Positions 1 to 8,133 of a stretch of 64,000 nt of DNA are shown piece by piece. The stretch's first letter is position 1, and each line of letters opens with the position of its first letter. Both the position numbers and the translations under genes were made by a program. Origin of the DNA: Streptomyces sp. R21. GTDB taxonomy: Bacteria > Actinomycetota > Actinomycetes > Streptomycetales > Streptomycetaceae. The notes beneath the pieces were generated by a model, which saw nothing but the letters and a program-made list of their open reading frames with translations, did not search any database and was not told the origin of the DNA. The DNA lies in the NCBI RefSeq assembly GCF_041051975.1, contig NZ_CP163435.1, forward strand, positions 8,039,001 through 8,103,000. The letters are read 5' to 3'.

Positions 1-3000
1 ACCCAGGCGCCCTTGCCGATCCGGGCACCGAGCCCGCGCAGCCACGCCGTCATCAGCGGCGTCCCGGGCACGGCCCCGGCCAGCCACGGCACCGCCACGA
101 CCTCCACGAAGGTGTCGGCCAGCTCGTTGCGCCACACGAAACCGCTCCACAGCGGGTGCTCACCCGCGCGGTGCCGCCCGACCAGCAGCCACTTCGCCAC
201 GACCGACAGCCCGCACGCGAGGACGCCCGCGGCCAGCAGCACCAGCCCGGCCAGCAGCGGCGCCCACCCGCCGAGCACGCACAGCGCGGCCACCGTCAGC
301 ACCGCGAGGGCCGCCGAGCAGAACACCGGCACGATCCGGCACAGCTCGACCAGCCCGCGCGCCCACAGCAGCCGCGCCGGCGGGTCGTACGTACGGCTCT
401 GGTCGCCGTCCGACGCCGCACGCGGCAGCTTCACCGGCGGCAGCCCCAGATACGAGCTGCCCTTCTTCGCCTTCTTCGGCGTCGCCGACAGTACGCCGAC
501 CAGGCCGCCGTCCGGCACACTGCGCCCCGGCGCGGTCATTCCCGAGTTGCCGAGGAACGCCCGCCGCCCGATCTCGGCCCGCCCGATCCGCAGCCAGCCG
601 CCGCCCAGCTCGTACGGCGCGGTCAGCGTGTCGTCCGCGAGGAAGGCGCCCTCGCCGACCGTGGTCAGGCTGGGCAGGGCGAGCACCGTGGAGACCTCGG
701 CGCCCCGGCCGATCTTCATCCCGAGCAGCCGCAGCCACACCGGCGTGATCAGCCCGGCGTACAGCGGGAACAGCGTCTCGCGGGAGCGGTCCATCAGCTG
801 CGTGACCGTCCAGGCCTGCCAGCCGATCCGGCTGTGCGTCGCATGGGCGCCGGTCCGCAGACCCAGACTGAGCAGCCGTACGGCGATCAGCAGCAGCAGC
901 GCGTACGCCAGTCCGAAGGCCAGCGTCGCCGGAACCAGCGCGAGCGCGGCACCCCGCAGCGCCTCGGCCATACCGGCGTCAGGAGTCACGAAAAGGCTCA
1001 CCACCAGCAGCGCGGCGAGCGCGGCGATCACGGGCAGCGCGCTCAGCGCGAAGCCGGTAGCGCCGTACATCGCCCGCCAGTACGTCCCGCGCCGCGGCCG
1101 GTCCTTGGGCCAGGCACGCTTCGCCTTGCCGAGCTTGACGGCGGGCGCCCCGGCCCAGCGCTGACCGGTGGGCACCTGCCCGACGACGGCGGACCCGGGA
1201 GCCACCTCGGCCCGCTTGCCCACCCGCGCACCCGGGAACAGGATGCTGCGCGTGCCGACCACCGCGCCCGCGCCCACCTTCACCGCGCCGATCTCCAGCC
1301 GGTCGCCGTCCAGCCAGTGCCCGGACAGGTCCACCTCGGACTCGACGGCGGCGCCCCGTCCCAGCTTCAGCAGGCCCGTGACCGGCGGCAGCGAGTGCAG
1401 ATCCACCTCGGGGCCGATCTTGGCGCCCAGCGCCCGCGCGTACCGCTCCAGCCAGGACCCGGTCAGCGAGGTCGCGCCGCTGAACTCGGCCAGCCGCTCG
1501 GCCGTCCACAGCCGCATGTGCAGGCTCCCGCCGCGCGGATAGCGGCCCGGCCGCACGTTCCTGAGCAGCAGCCGCGCCCCGCCCGCCGCGATCGCGAGCC
1601 GCCCCGGCGGGCTGAACAGCAGCACCGCCCCGGCACCCACGAGCCACCAGGACGCGGTCGGCGCCCACGGATACGCGCCGAACAGGTGCAGTACGTTGCC
1701 GAGCGCGGCCACCGCCACCGTCCAGCGCAGCCCCATCAGGGTGAACAGCGGGACGAGCAGCAGGAGCTGGACGGCCTTGGCGCGCAGCGGGACCGGCGCG
1801 ACGATCCGCTCGGCGCCGTCGTCCTGCGCGGACTTCTCCAGGTGCCGGGCGAGCTTGCGCAGCACGGGCTGCTGGTAGATGTCGAGGACGGCCGCGCTCG
1901 GGTAGCGGGTGCGCAGCCGGGTGGTGAGCTGGGCGGCGGCCAGACTGCTGCCGCCGATCGCGAAGAAGTCGTCGCGCGCGCCGGAGACCGGGATGCCCAG
2001 CACCTCGCTCCACTGCTCGGCGAGCCATGCCTCCGTGCCGTACAGCTGCTCGGTCGGACCGCTCTTCTCCAGGTCGGCCAGCGGCCACGGCAGCGCGTTC
2101 CGGTCGACCTTGCCGGAGGTGCGGGTCGGCAGGTCCTCGACCGGCGCGAGCAGCGGGACCAGAGCGGCGGGCAGCTCGGCGCGCAGCTTCTCGACGGCGG
2201 TGGCGTGGTCCCAGCCGTCCTGGGTGACGACATAGCCGACCAGGAGCTGGTTGCCGCCGCGGGCGGTGCGCACGGCGGCGGCGGCGCCCGCGACCCCGGG
2301 CAGCGCCTGGAGGGCGGCGTCCACCTCGCCCAGCTCGATGCGCCGGCCGCCGAGCTTGATCTGCTCGTCGGCCCGGCCCAGGAAGATCAGACCCTCCGGC
2401 TCGGCCTTCACGAGGTCGCCGCTGCGATAGGCGCGCTCCCAGCCGAGGGACTCCAGCGGCGCGTACTTCTCGGCGTCCTTCTCCGCGTCGAGATAGCGGG
2501 CCAGGCCCACGCCGCCGATCACCAGCTGCCCGCTGGCGCCCATCGGCACCGGCTCCCCGGCCTCGTCGACGACGGCAAGCTCCCAGCCGTTCAGCGGCAG
2601 CCCGATCCGGATCGGCTCCTCGCCGGTCAGCAGCGAGGCGCAGGCGACCACGGTGGCCTCCGTCGGCCCGTAGGTGTTCCACACCTCGCGCCCCTCCGTC
2701 ACGAGGCGCTGCGTCAGCTCGGGCGGGCAGGCCTCGCCGCCGAAGATCAGCAAGCGGACGTCGTTGAGGGTCTCCGGCTCCCACAGCGCGGCCAGCGTCG
2801 GCACTGTCGACACGACGCTGATCTCCTGCTCCACCAGCCAGGGCCCCAGGTCGGCGCCGCTGCGCACCTGGGAGCGCGGCACGGGCACCAGACAGGCGCC
2901 GTAGCGCCAGGCCAGCCACATCTCCTCGCAGGACGCGTCGAAGGCCACCGAGAGACCCGCCATGACCCTGTCACCCGGACCGATGGGGTCCTCGGTCAGG

Positions 3001-3590
3001 AACAGCTCGGCCTCGGCGTCCACGAACGCGGCGGCGCTGCGGTGACTCACCGCGACACCCTTGGGCTTCCCGGTGGAACCGGAGGTGAAGATGATCCACG
3101 CGTCGTGCTCGGTGCCGGGGCGGGCGGCCGGAGTCTCGCTGCGGCCCAGCACGGTCAGCTCGTGCCCGGCCCCGATGACCGCGCGCACCTCCGCCTCGCC
3201 GAACACCAGCTCGGCCCGCTCGTCCGGGTCCTCGGCGTCCACCGGCACATAGGCGGCGCCTGCGGCCAGTACGGCGAGGATGGCGACGTACAGCTCATTG
3301 GTGCCCGACGGGACGCGCACGCCGACCCGGTCGCCGAGCCCCACCCCTGCCGACGCCAGCCGCCGCCGCAGCGCCTCGACCTCGACGGCCAGCGCACGGT
3401 AGCTCAGCCGCACGGTCCCGTCGTCCAGGGCGAGCTCACCGGGGTACGACCGGACGGACGCCTCGAAGACATCGACGAGCGTGCGCGCAGAGGCCGCGGA
3501 TCCCGCACGGAAGCGGGCGACATCGCCGAACGGATCGGTCAATTCCCCGTCGAGCAGGGTGAGATCGGGACTCTCGTGCAGGGCGGCCAT
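1..3590 (-). CDS. Pls/PosA-family nonribosomal peptide synthetase (3' end cut off)
   Basis: The first 1196 residues are in the window and the C-terminus lies beyond the left edge. The start is ATG at 3590 with GAGGA about 6 bases upstream. An adenylation domain occupies about residues 35-505: the phosphate-binding loop TSGSTGKPKG is near 169-178, then YGPTEAT, YRSGDL and GRADEQIKLGGRRIE. A carrier domain follows, with phosphopantetheine serine GGSSL near 549. Instead of condensation or thioesterase domains there are hydrophobic membrane segments alternating with hexapeptide-type left-handed beta-helix blocks (for example IGAVKVGAGAVVGTR and IGRGAEVSTV). This A-T-membrane layout is that of Pls, the epsilon-poly-L-lysine synthetase, and its PosA relatives, usually about 1300 residues. 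A membrane enzyme that adenylates an amino acid and polymerises it or transfers it is the expected role. The substrate cannot be read by eye. Confidence 0.88.
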   Translation of the reverse strand, partial: MAALHESPDLTLLDGELTDPFGDVARFRAGSAASARTLVDVFEASVRSYPGELALDDGTVRLSYRALAVEVEALRRRLASAGVGLGDRVGVRVPSGTNELYVAILAVLAAGAAYVPVDAEDPDERAELVFGEAEVRAVIGAGHELTVLGRSETPAARPGTEHDAWIIFTSGSTGKPKGVAVSHRSAAAFVDAEAELFLTEDPIGPGDRVMAGLSVAFDASCEEMWLAWRYGACLVPVPRSQVRSGADLGPWLVEQEISVVSTVPTLAALWEPETLNDVRLLIFGGEACPPELTQRLVTEGREVWNTYGPTEATVVACASLLTGEEPIRIGLPLNGWELAVVDEAGEPVPMGASGQLVIGGVGLARYLDAEKDAEKYAPLESLGWERAYRSGDLVKAEPEGLIFLGRADEQIKLGGRRIELGEVDAALQALPGVAGAAAAVRTARGGNQLLVGYVVTQDGWDHATAVEKLRAELPAALVPLLAPVEDLPTRTSGKVDRNALPWPLADLEKSGPTEQLYGTEAWLAEQWSEVLGIPVSGARDDFFAIGGSSLAAAQLTTRLRTRYPSAAVLDIYQQPVLRKLARHLEKSAQDDGAERIVAPVPLRAKAVQLLLLVPLFTLMGLRWTVAVAALGNVLHLFGAYPWAPTASWWLVGAGAVLLFSPPGRLAIAAGGARLLLRNVRPGRYPRGGSLHMRLWTAERLAEFSGATSLTGSWLERYARALGAKIGPEVDLHSLPPVTGLLKLGRGAAVESEVDLSGHWLDGDRLEIGAVKVGAGAVVGTRSILFPGARVGKRAEVAPGSAVVGQVPTGQRWAGAPAVKLGKAKRAWPKDRPRRGTYWRAMYGATGFALSALPVIAALAALLVVSLFVTPDAGMAEALRGAALALVPATLAFGLAYALLLLIAVRLLSLGLRTGAHATHSRIGWQAWTVTQLMDRSRETLFPLYAGLITPVWLRLLGMKIGRGAEVSTVLALPSLTTVGEGAFLADDTLTAPYELGGGWLRIGRAEIGRRAFLGNSGMTAPGRSVPDGGLVGVLSATPKKAKKGSSYLGLPPVKLPRAASDGDQSRTYDPPARLLWARGLVELCRIVPVFCSAALAVLTVAALCVLGGWAPLLAGLVLLAAGVLACGLSVVAKWLLVGRHRAGEHPLWSGFVWRNELADTFVEVVAVPWLAGAVPGTPLMTAWLRGLGARIGKGAW

Positions 3591-3840
3591 CGGATCCTCG
3601 CGTCTCGACCCGGAACACCCGGGGCGCCGGGCGGGCCCGCAGGTCTGCCTGGGGATGTTCCGCTACGACTCCGAACAAACCCAATACTTTAGTACCGGGG
3701 CGACTACGGCCTGTCGTGAACGCCAAGTCAGGGCGTCCGCGCGGCGACTTGAACGTGTACGGCCGTATGCCCTGAGCTGAGGCTTTACCGGTGTAAGGAG
3801 AGGTGCGCCACACTTTGACCCTACCTTGCGCACAACGAGT
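3591..3840. other. Intergenic region upstream of the peptide synthetase
   Basis: About 250 bases between the peptide synthetase start and the terminator of the tRNA gene. It is less GC-rich than its surroundings around 3670-3700, which fits a promoter for the minus-strand synthetase. I see no convincing small gene and no clear -35/-10 pair. Confidence 0.5.
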
Positions 3841-3870
3841 GAGGGCCGTGACCAGATGGTCACGGCCCTC
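3841..3870 (-). terminator. Hairpin downstream of tRNA-Leu
   Basis: A 13-bp perfect stem (GAGGGCCGTGACC pairing with GGTCACGGCCCTC) with a 4-base loop begins about 12 bases past the tRNA 3' end on the minus strand. It has no strong T-run, as is common in Streptomyces. Confidence 0.75.
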
Positions 3871-3882
3871 ACTCACTGAGTG

Positions 3883-3967
3883 TGTCCGAGGGGGGACTTG
3901 AACCCCCACGCCCGATAAAGGGCACTAGCACCTCAAGCTAGCGCGTCTGCCATTCCGCCACCCGGAC
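3883..3967 (-). tRNA. tRNA-Leu (anticodon GAG)
   Basis: The minus strand folds as an 85-base class II tRNA. Acceptor stem GTCCGGG pairs with CTCGGAC, with A as discriminator base. Anticodon stem CTAGC/GCTAG closes the loop TTGAGGT, giving anticodon GAG for CUC codons. A long variable arm follows, then the T-loop motif GGTTCAAGTCC. The CCA end is not encoded; the genomic bases there are ACA, so CCA must be added after transcription. Confidence 0.96.
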
Positions 3968-4165
3968 AAGGTGTCTGTCGCGCGGGGTTTCCCTCGCGGC
4001 GACAGAGGAAACATTACCAGGCTTTCGAGAGCCCCTGATCACCCCCTGACCACCCCCTGTTCCGGCGTGAACGGCGTGTGACGGGCCGGGTCCTGCCTTG
4101 GGGCGGACGGGGGGTCGGAGAGAGGATGAGGGGGACCACCAGCAGTGACAGTGGGAGGAAGCAGC

Positions 4166-5491
4166 GTGAGCGAGTCCAGCGCGACCAAGGGCGTCTCCGG
4201 CGAGGACGAGGTCGTGGACCTCTGTCGCGAGCTGATCCGGATCGACACCAGCAACTACGGCGACCACTCCGGACCGGGAGAGCGCAAGGCCGCCGAGTAC
4301 GTGGCCGAAAAGCTCGCCGAGGTCGGCCTCGAACCCAAGATCTTCGAGTCCCACCAGGGCCGCGCCTCCACGGTCGCCCGTATCGAGGGCGAGGACCGCT
4401 CGCGGCCCGCGCTGCTCATCCACGGCCACACCGACGTCGTACCGGCCAACGCGGCGGACTGGACCCACGACCCCTTCTCCGGCGAGATCACGGACGGCTG
4501 TGTGTGGGGCCGGGGCGCCGTCGACATGAAGGACATGGACGCGATGACCCTCGCGGTCGTCCGCGACCGGCTGCGCACCGGACGCAAGCCCCCGCGCGAC
4601 ATCGTGCTCGCCTTCCTCGCGGACGAGGAGGCGGGCGGCACCTGGGGCGCGCGGCACCTGGTCGACAAGCACCCGGACCTCTTCGAGGGCGTCACGGAGG
4701 CGATCGGCGAGGTCGGCGGGTTCTCCTTCACCGTCAACGAGAAGCTGCGGCTGTATCTCGTGGAGACGGCGCAGAAGGGCATGCACTGGATGAAGCTGAC
4801 CGTGGACGGCACCGCCGGGCACGGTTCGATGATCCACAAGGACAACGCCATCACCGAACTCTCCGAGGCCGTCGGGCGGCTCGGGCGGCACAAGTTCCCG
4901 GTGCGGGTCACCAAGACGCTGCGGCACTTCCTCGACGAACTCGGTGACGCGCTCGGCACGGAGCTCGACCCGGAGAACATGGACGAGACGCTCGCCAAGC
5001 TCGGCGGCATCGCCAAGCTCATCGGTGCCTCCCTGCAGAACACCGCCAACCCGACCCAGCTGGGGGCCGGTTACAAGGTCAACGTGATCCCGGGGCAGGC
5101 GACCGCGCACGTCGACGGGCGGTATCTGCCGGGGTACGAGGAGGAGTTCCTCGCCGACCTCGACCGGATCCTCGGCCCGAACGTGAAGCGCGAGGACGTG
5201 CACGGCGACAAGGCGCTGGAGACCACCTTCGACGGCGCGCTCGTCGACGCGATGCAGACCGCGCTGGTGGCCGAGGACCCGATCGCGCGCGCCGTGCCGT
5301 ACATGCTCTCGGCCGGCACCGACGCCAAGTCCTTCGCCGACCTCGGCATCCGCTGCTTCGGCTTCGCGCCGCTGAAGCTGCCGCCGGAGCTGGACTTCGC
5401 GGGCATGTTCCACGGCGTCGACGAGCGGGTGCCGGTGGATGCGCTGAAGTTCGGCGTGCGCGTGCTCGACCGCTTCATCGAGGCGTCCTGA
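4166..5491 (+). CDS. M20/M25/M40-family metallopeptidase
   Basis: Predicted 441-residue cytoplasmic zinc hydrolase. The metal site is visible: HGHTDVVP near 86-93 (first ligand H88), GRGAVDMKD with bridging Asp near 120, and ADEEAGG near 153-159 with the general-base and ligand glutamates. A lid domain follows, starting around the MHWMKLTVDGTAGHGS stretch that is typical of M20 dimerisation domains. The start is taken as GTG 4166, because the GGAGGA site at about 4154-4159 would fall inside the gene if the in-frame GTG at 4145 were used. M20 enzymes include dipeptidases, carboxypeptidases, succinyl-diaminopimelate desuccinylase and acetylornithine deacetylase; the substrate cannot be assigned. 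No signal peptide is visible. The gene stands alone between tRNA-Leu and chpH. Confidence 0.9.
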   Translation: MSESSATKGVSGEDEVVDLCRELIRIDTSNYGDHSGPGERKAAEYVAEKLAEVGLEPKIFESHQGRASTVARIEGEDRSRPALLIHGHTDVVPANAADWTHDPFSGEITDGCVWGRGAVDMKDMDAMTLAVVRDRLRTGRKPPRDIVLAFLADEEAGGTWGARHLVDKHPDLFEGVTEAIGEVGGFSFTVNEKLRLYLVETAQKGMHWMKLTVDGTAGHGSMIHKDNAITELSEAVGRLGRHKFPVRVTKTLRHFLDELGDALGTELDPENMDETLAKLGGIAKLIGASLQNTANPTQLGAGYKVNVIPGQATAHVDGRYLPGYEEEFLADLDRILGPNVKREDVHGDKALETTFDGALVDAMQTALVAEDPIARAVPYMLSAGTDAKSFADLGIRCFGFAPLKLPPELDFAGMFHGVDERVPVDALKFGVRVLDRFIEAS

Positions 5492-5612
5492 AGGCAGGAC
5501 TTGAAGGTGCGTCCTGAATTGCTCCGATGAAACGAAACTCCAATATTCGCCAGCGCGTGCGGACCCCACTGAGAAGAGTGAATGCGACCATAAGCTCGTA
5601 GCTCCATTACTC

Positions 5613-5669
5613 CCTCCTCGTTACAGGTGATGCGATCCGAAGCTGGGATCGCATTTGCCAACAAGGAGG
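5613..5669 (+). promoter_or_regulatory. chpH leader stem that masks the Shine-Dalgarno site
   Basis: The bases just before chpH can fold into one long interrupted stem. Anti-SD CCTCCT (5613-5618) pairs with the SD AGGAGG (5664-5669). GTT (5620-5622) pairs with AAC (5660-5662), GGTG (5626-5629) pairs with TGCC (5656-5659) using two G-T pairs, and a perfect 9-bp hairpin ATGCGATCC/GGATCGCAT (5630-5638 with 5646-5654) closes on the loop GAAGCTG. About 22 pairs form, with the whole SD in the outer stem. This suggests translational control of chpH. The inner palindrome could instead be a DNA operator. Confidence 0.55.
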
Positions 5670-5673
5670 AATA

Positions 5674-5907
5674 ATGATCAAGAAGGTCGTCGCCGCTGCG
5701 GCTGCCACTGGTGGCCTGGTTCTCGCGGGTGCGGGCCTGGCTGTCGCCGACGCGGGTGCCCAGGGTGCCGCTGTGCACTCCCCGGGTGTCGCGTCCGGCA
5801 ACGTCATCCAGGTGCCCGTTCACGTCCCGGTGAACGTCTGCGGCAACACGGTCTCCGTGATCGGGCTGCTGAACCCCGCCTTCGGCAACACCTGCATCAA
5901 CAAGTGA
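5674..5907 (+). CDS. chpH: Short chaplin (ChpH type)
   Basis: A 77-residue secreted amyloid-forming surface protein that lowers surface tension and coats aerial hyphae. Residues 1-25 are a signal peptide (KK, an Ala/Gly/Leu core, then AVA before DAGAQ). The mature part is a single chaplin domain with the hallmark SPGVASGNVIQVPVHVPVNV, CGNTV and GLLNPAFGN segments and the two conserved cysteines C56 and C74, which form an intramolecular disulfide in short chaplins. The SD AGGAGG lies 4 bases before ATG 5674. chpC follows in the same direction, separated by a strong hairpin, so the two are probably transcribed separately. Confidence 0.97.
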   Translation: MIKKVVAAAAATGGLVLAGAGLAVADAGAQGAAVHSPGVASGNVIQVPVHVPVNVCGNTVSVIGLLNPAFGNTCINK

Positions 5908-5918
5908 CGTTGTGCCTC

Positions 5919-5960
5919 ACCCCATGAGGGACATTCCCTGAAGGGAATTCCCCTCGGGGT
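5919..5960 (+). terminator. Hairpin after chpH
   Basis: A nested stem: outer ACCCC/GGGGT, middle GAGGGA against TCCCCTC, and inner ATTCCC-TGAA-GGGAAT. It starts 11 bases after the chpH stop codon and has no T-run. It probably terminates or protects the abundant chpH transcript. Confidence 0.7.
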
Positions 5961-5966
5961 CTGAGT

Positions 5967-6009
5967 CGGTCGGCTCCGGAGTGCGCGCCATGCGCTCCGG
6001 GGCCGACCG
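5967..6009 (+). promoter_or_regulatory. Second long hairpin between chpH and chpC
   Basis: CGGTCGGC (5967-5974) pairs with GCCGACCG (6002-6009), enclosing further pairing of CCGGAG with CTCCGG and GCGC with GCGC. It lies only 7 bases after the preceding terminator and 82 bases before chpC. It could be a second terminator or part of the chpC leader; the sequence does not decide. Confidence 0.5.
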
Positions 6010-6091
6010 GCTTTCGGCGCACGCGCAGGGGGTGCGTGCGTTTCCGGACGGTCCGCACATACGGACTCAGGGACGAAGGCAGGGAATAGCT

Positions 6092-6934
6092 ATGCGACAG
6101 GTCACCCGCAAGGGCCTGATGACGGTGGCGGCAGCGACCGGCGTCATCGCCGCCGCCGGCGGCTACGCACACGCCGACTCGGGTGCGAGCGGCTCCACTT
6201 CGGACTCGCCCGGCGTGCTGTCGGGCAACACGGTGCAGGCGCCGGTGCACGCGCCGGTCAATGTCTGCGGCAACACCGTGAACGTCATCGGGCTGCTCAA
6301 CCCGGCGGCGGGCAACAAGTGCGTCAACCAGGGCGGGGGCGGAAGCGGTTACGGCACATCGTCCGGCGGCGGGTCCCACGCCGGCGGGCACGCCACCGAC
6401 TCGCCGGGCGTCGGCTCCGGCAATCACGTGGAAGCGCCGGTCGACGTGCCGGTCAACGTCTGCGGCAACAGCGTCACCGTGGGCGGGCTCGGGAACGGGA
6501 CCACGGGCAACGCCTGCGGGAACGGCACAGGGGGCGGTCGCACGACCACGCCTCCGGGTGGCGGTCACCAGACGCCGCCGCCGGGCAGGCCGGGCCACCC
6601 CGACCAGCCGGGCCACCCCGATCGGCCCGGTAACCCCAACCACCCCGGCAACCCGGATAATCCGGACCACCCGGACCACCCGGACCACCCGGGCAAGCCG
6701 GGAAACCCGGAGCACCCCGGCAACCCCAGCACGCCGCCCGGAACGGGCGACGAGCACCAGGGCGGTTCCTCGGGAGCCAATCACCCCGGGGCGCAGTCCG
6801 TCACCCAGCCCCTCGGTGCCGCGCAGCTCGCCCACACCGGCAGTGACCTGCCGCTGGGCCTGGTGATCCCGGCGGGCGCGAGCGCACTGCTCGCGGGCGC
6901 CGTGCTCTACCGCAGGGCGCGGTCGGCGGCGTAG
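6092..6934 (+). CDS. chpC: Long chaplin with sortase signal (ChpC type)
   Basis: A 280-residue cell-wall-anchored chaplin. A signal peptide covers about residues 1-31. Two chaplin domains follow (SPGVLSGNTVQAPVHAPVNV and SPGVGSGNHVEAPVDVPVNV, each followed by a CGN segment). A Gly/Ser spacer separates them. A Pro/Gly/His/Asp-rich low-complexity stalk comes next, built from PGHPDQ, PGNPNH and PDHPDH-like units. The C-terminus is a sorting signal: LAHTG, the LAxTG motif of Streptomyces class E sortases, then a hydrophobic segment and RRARSAA. The start is ATG 6092, which follows an AAGGCAGGG site and opens directly on the signal peptide; earlier in-frame starts would add an arginine-rich non-signal stretch. 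The name chpC rests on its adjacency to chpH; chpA and chpB proteins look similar. Confidence 0.93.
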   Translation: MRQVTRKGLMTVAAATGVIAAAGGYAHADSGASGSTSDSPGVLSGNTVQAPVHAPVNVCGNTVNVIGLLNPAAGNKCVNQGGGGSGYGTSSGGGSHAGGHATDSPGVGSGNHVEAPVDVPVNVCGNSVTVGGLGNGTTGNACGNGTGGGRTTTPPGGGHQTPPPGRPGHPDQPGHPDRPGNPNHPGNPDNPDHPDHPDHPGKPGNPEHPGNPSTPPGTGDEHQGGSSGANHPGAQSVTQPLGAAQLAHTGSDLPLGLVIPAGASALLAGAVLYRRARSAA

Positions 6935-7031
6935 TCCGCGGGCGGAAGGAAGCGGGTCCACGCACGGGTGAGTGAGCACAGTCACACGCACATGTGGGCA
7001 AAGCGCCGCACACTTCCCCTACGGCGTGCAG

Positions 7032-7069
7032 AACGGAGCGGGCCCCGCCTCGGCGGGGCCCGCTCCGTT
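7032..7069. terminator. Bidirectional terminator between chpC and the DUF5703 gene
   Basis: An 18-base perfect inverted repeat (AACGGAGCGGGCCCCGCC and its complement) separated by 2 bases, giving a practical loop of 4-6 bases. It ends in TTT on the plus strand and AA on the other side. It sits between convergent genes. Confidence 0.9.
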
Positions 7070-7080
7070 TCAGCCTTGTC

Positions 7081-7269
7081 TCACCATGTGGCGCGCACCT
7101 GGCGGATGATCCGCCGGCGCAGCCGCACCTTGCGGCTGCCGTCGGGATGCAGGCTGAGTCGGTCCAACTCCCAGTGTCCGTACTCCGCATGGTCCGTCAG
7201 CAGGCGTGTGGTTTCCTTGCGGGAGACCCCGCGCGGTACGTACACGTCGACAAATTCGTATTCCGGCAT
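7081..7269 (-). CDS. DUF5703-family small protein
   Basis: A 62-residue protein rich in Arg, Glu and aromatic residues (MPEYEFVDVYVPRGVSRKE at the start, then a basic C-terminus with RKVRLRRRIIRQVRATW). I recognise it as the conserved actinobacterial family DUF5703, which has no known function. There is no signal peptide or membrane segment. It is read convergently with chpC and divergently from the 250-residue acidic protein at 7317, only 47 bases away, so the two probably share a promoter region. Confidence 0.8.
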   Translation of the reverse strand: MPEYEFVDVYVPRGVSRKETTRLLTDHAEYGHWELDRLSLHPDGSRKVRLRRRIIRQVRATW

Positions 7270-7316
7270 CGCATCTATTGTGCGGGCAGAGGCCGTGTAC
7301 GGATAGCGTCTGCACT

Positions 7317-8069
7317 ATGTCTGATGCTGTGCAGCCCACCGCTGCCGAGGTACGCGCCGCCGCCGAGGCGGTCAAGACCGCGCTCGACCGCCACCTTGCG
7401 GCTGTCGAGCGCAGGTCGGGCGATGACGACCCGGCCGTCTACGAGGCGTTCAACGAGCTGGCCGCGGCGGCCGAGGATTACGACGAACTCCTCTACGACC
7501 GCTACGACGAGGTCACGCCCTTCGAGATCCCCGGTTCGGAAGACACGCTGCCGCCGTACACGGGCCCGGAGGAGCCGAACGCGCTGAGCGTGCTCATCCG
7601 CCGGGACTACGCGGTGGTGGAGCCGCAGCGACTGCTCGCCCAGGCCCAGCGGGTGGAGGCCGTCGAGGAGGACGCCATCGTGGGTGAGGGCGTCGAGGCG
7701 TCCGGCACGGTCCATGGGGCGCTCGGTGTCCTGTTCGGCGAGTTCGAACCGGACGAGATCGCTTCCCGGCACAAGGAGTTCGGCCTGGAGGAGGGCGACT
7801 CCACGCTCTGGGTCACCGCCGCGGACGAACCGGCCGAGCCCGGCGAGTGGCTGGAGTCCCCGTTCGAGCAGACCGATCCGCAGCGCGTCGTCTGCCGCTT
7901 CGACGTCAGCGCGGTCTTCGACGACGAGTCGGAGGACGACCTCGACGGGGAGGACGACCTCGTCCCGGGACCCGGGCTCGACGGCGATCTGGACGACGCC
8001 GGTGATCCGGACGATGACGCCGATCTGGACGACGACGGCGATCTGGAGCCGTTGGACGCGGATCGCTGA
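7317..8069 (+). CDS. Conserved acidic protein of unknown function
   Basis: A 250-residue soluble protein that I recognise only as a Streptomyces conserved hypothetical. Residues 1-60 are an Ala/Glu-rich helical region with coiled-coil character (AAEVRAAAEAVKTALDRHLA). The middle about 60-200 looks globular. The last 50 residues are almost wholly Asp/Gly/Leu/Pro, with repeated DLDD and GDPDDD units, and are probably disordered and strongly negative. The start is ATG 7317; longer in-frame starts would run into the promoter region shared with the divergent DUF5703 gene. The acidic tail could bind metal ions or basic partners, but this is a guess. Confidence 0.75.
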   Translation: MSDAVQPTAAEVRAAAEAVKTALDRHLAAVERRSGDDDPAVYEAFNELAAAAEDYDELLYDRYDEVTPFEIPGSEDTLPPYTGPEEPNALSVLIRRDYAVVEPQRLLAQAQRVEAVEEDAIVGEGVEASGTVHGALGVLFGEFEPDEIASRHKEFGLEEGDSTLWVTAADEPAEPGEWLESPFEQTDPQRVVCRFDVSAVFDDESEDDLDGEDDLVPGPGLDGDLDDAGDPDDDADLDDDGDLEPLDADR

Positions 8070-8076
8070 GGACCTT

Positions 8077-8116
8077 AGAGGTGGCGGTCGCCGGTGAGCC
8101 GGTGGCCGCCACCTCT
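8077..8116. terminator. Bidirectional terminator
   Basis: AGAGGTGGCGG (8077-8087) pairs perfectly with CCGCCACCTCT (8106-8116), with further pairing of CGCCGG-type bases inside. It lies between the convergent acidic-protein and RecD-like genes. Confidence 0.85.
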
Positions 8117-8133
8117 CTGTGTGCCCGGCCTGC

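Noticed and set aside
156..3692. A 1178-codon plus-strand reading frame opposite the peptide synthetase
   Set aside because: Composition is Arg/Gln/Pro/His-rich with no recognisable domain, and the minus strand holds an unmistakable adenylation and carrier domain protein.
5967..6009. A small RNA gene between chpH and chpC
   Set aside because: A strong hairpin is present but there is no visible promoter of its own or T-run, so terminator or leader structure is the simpler reading.
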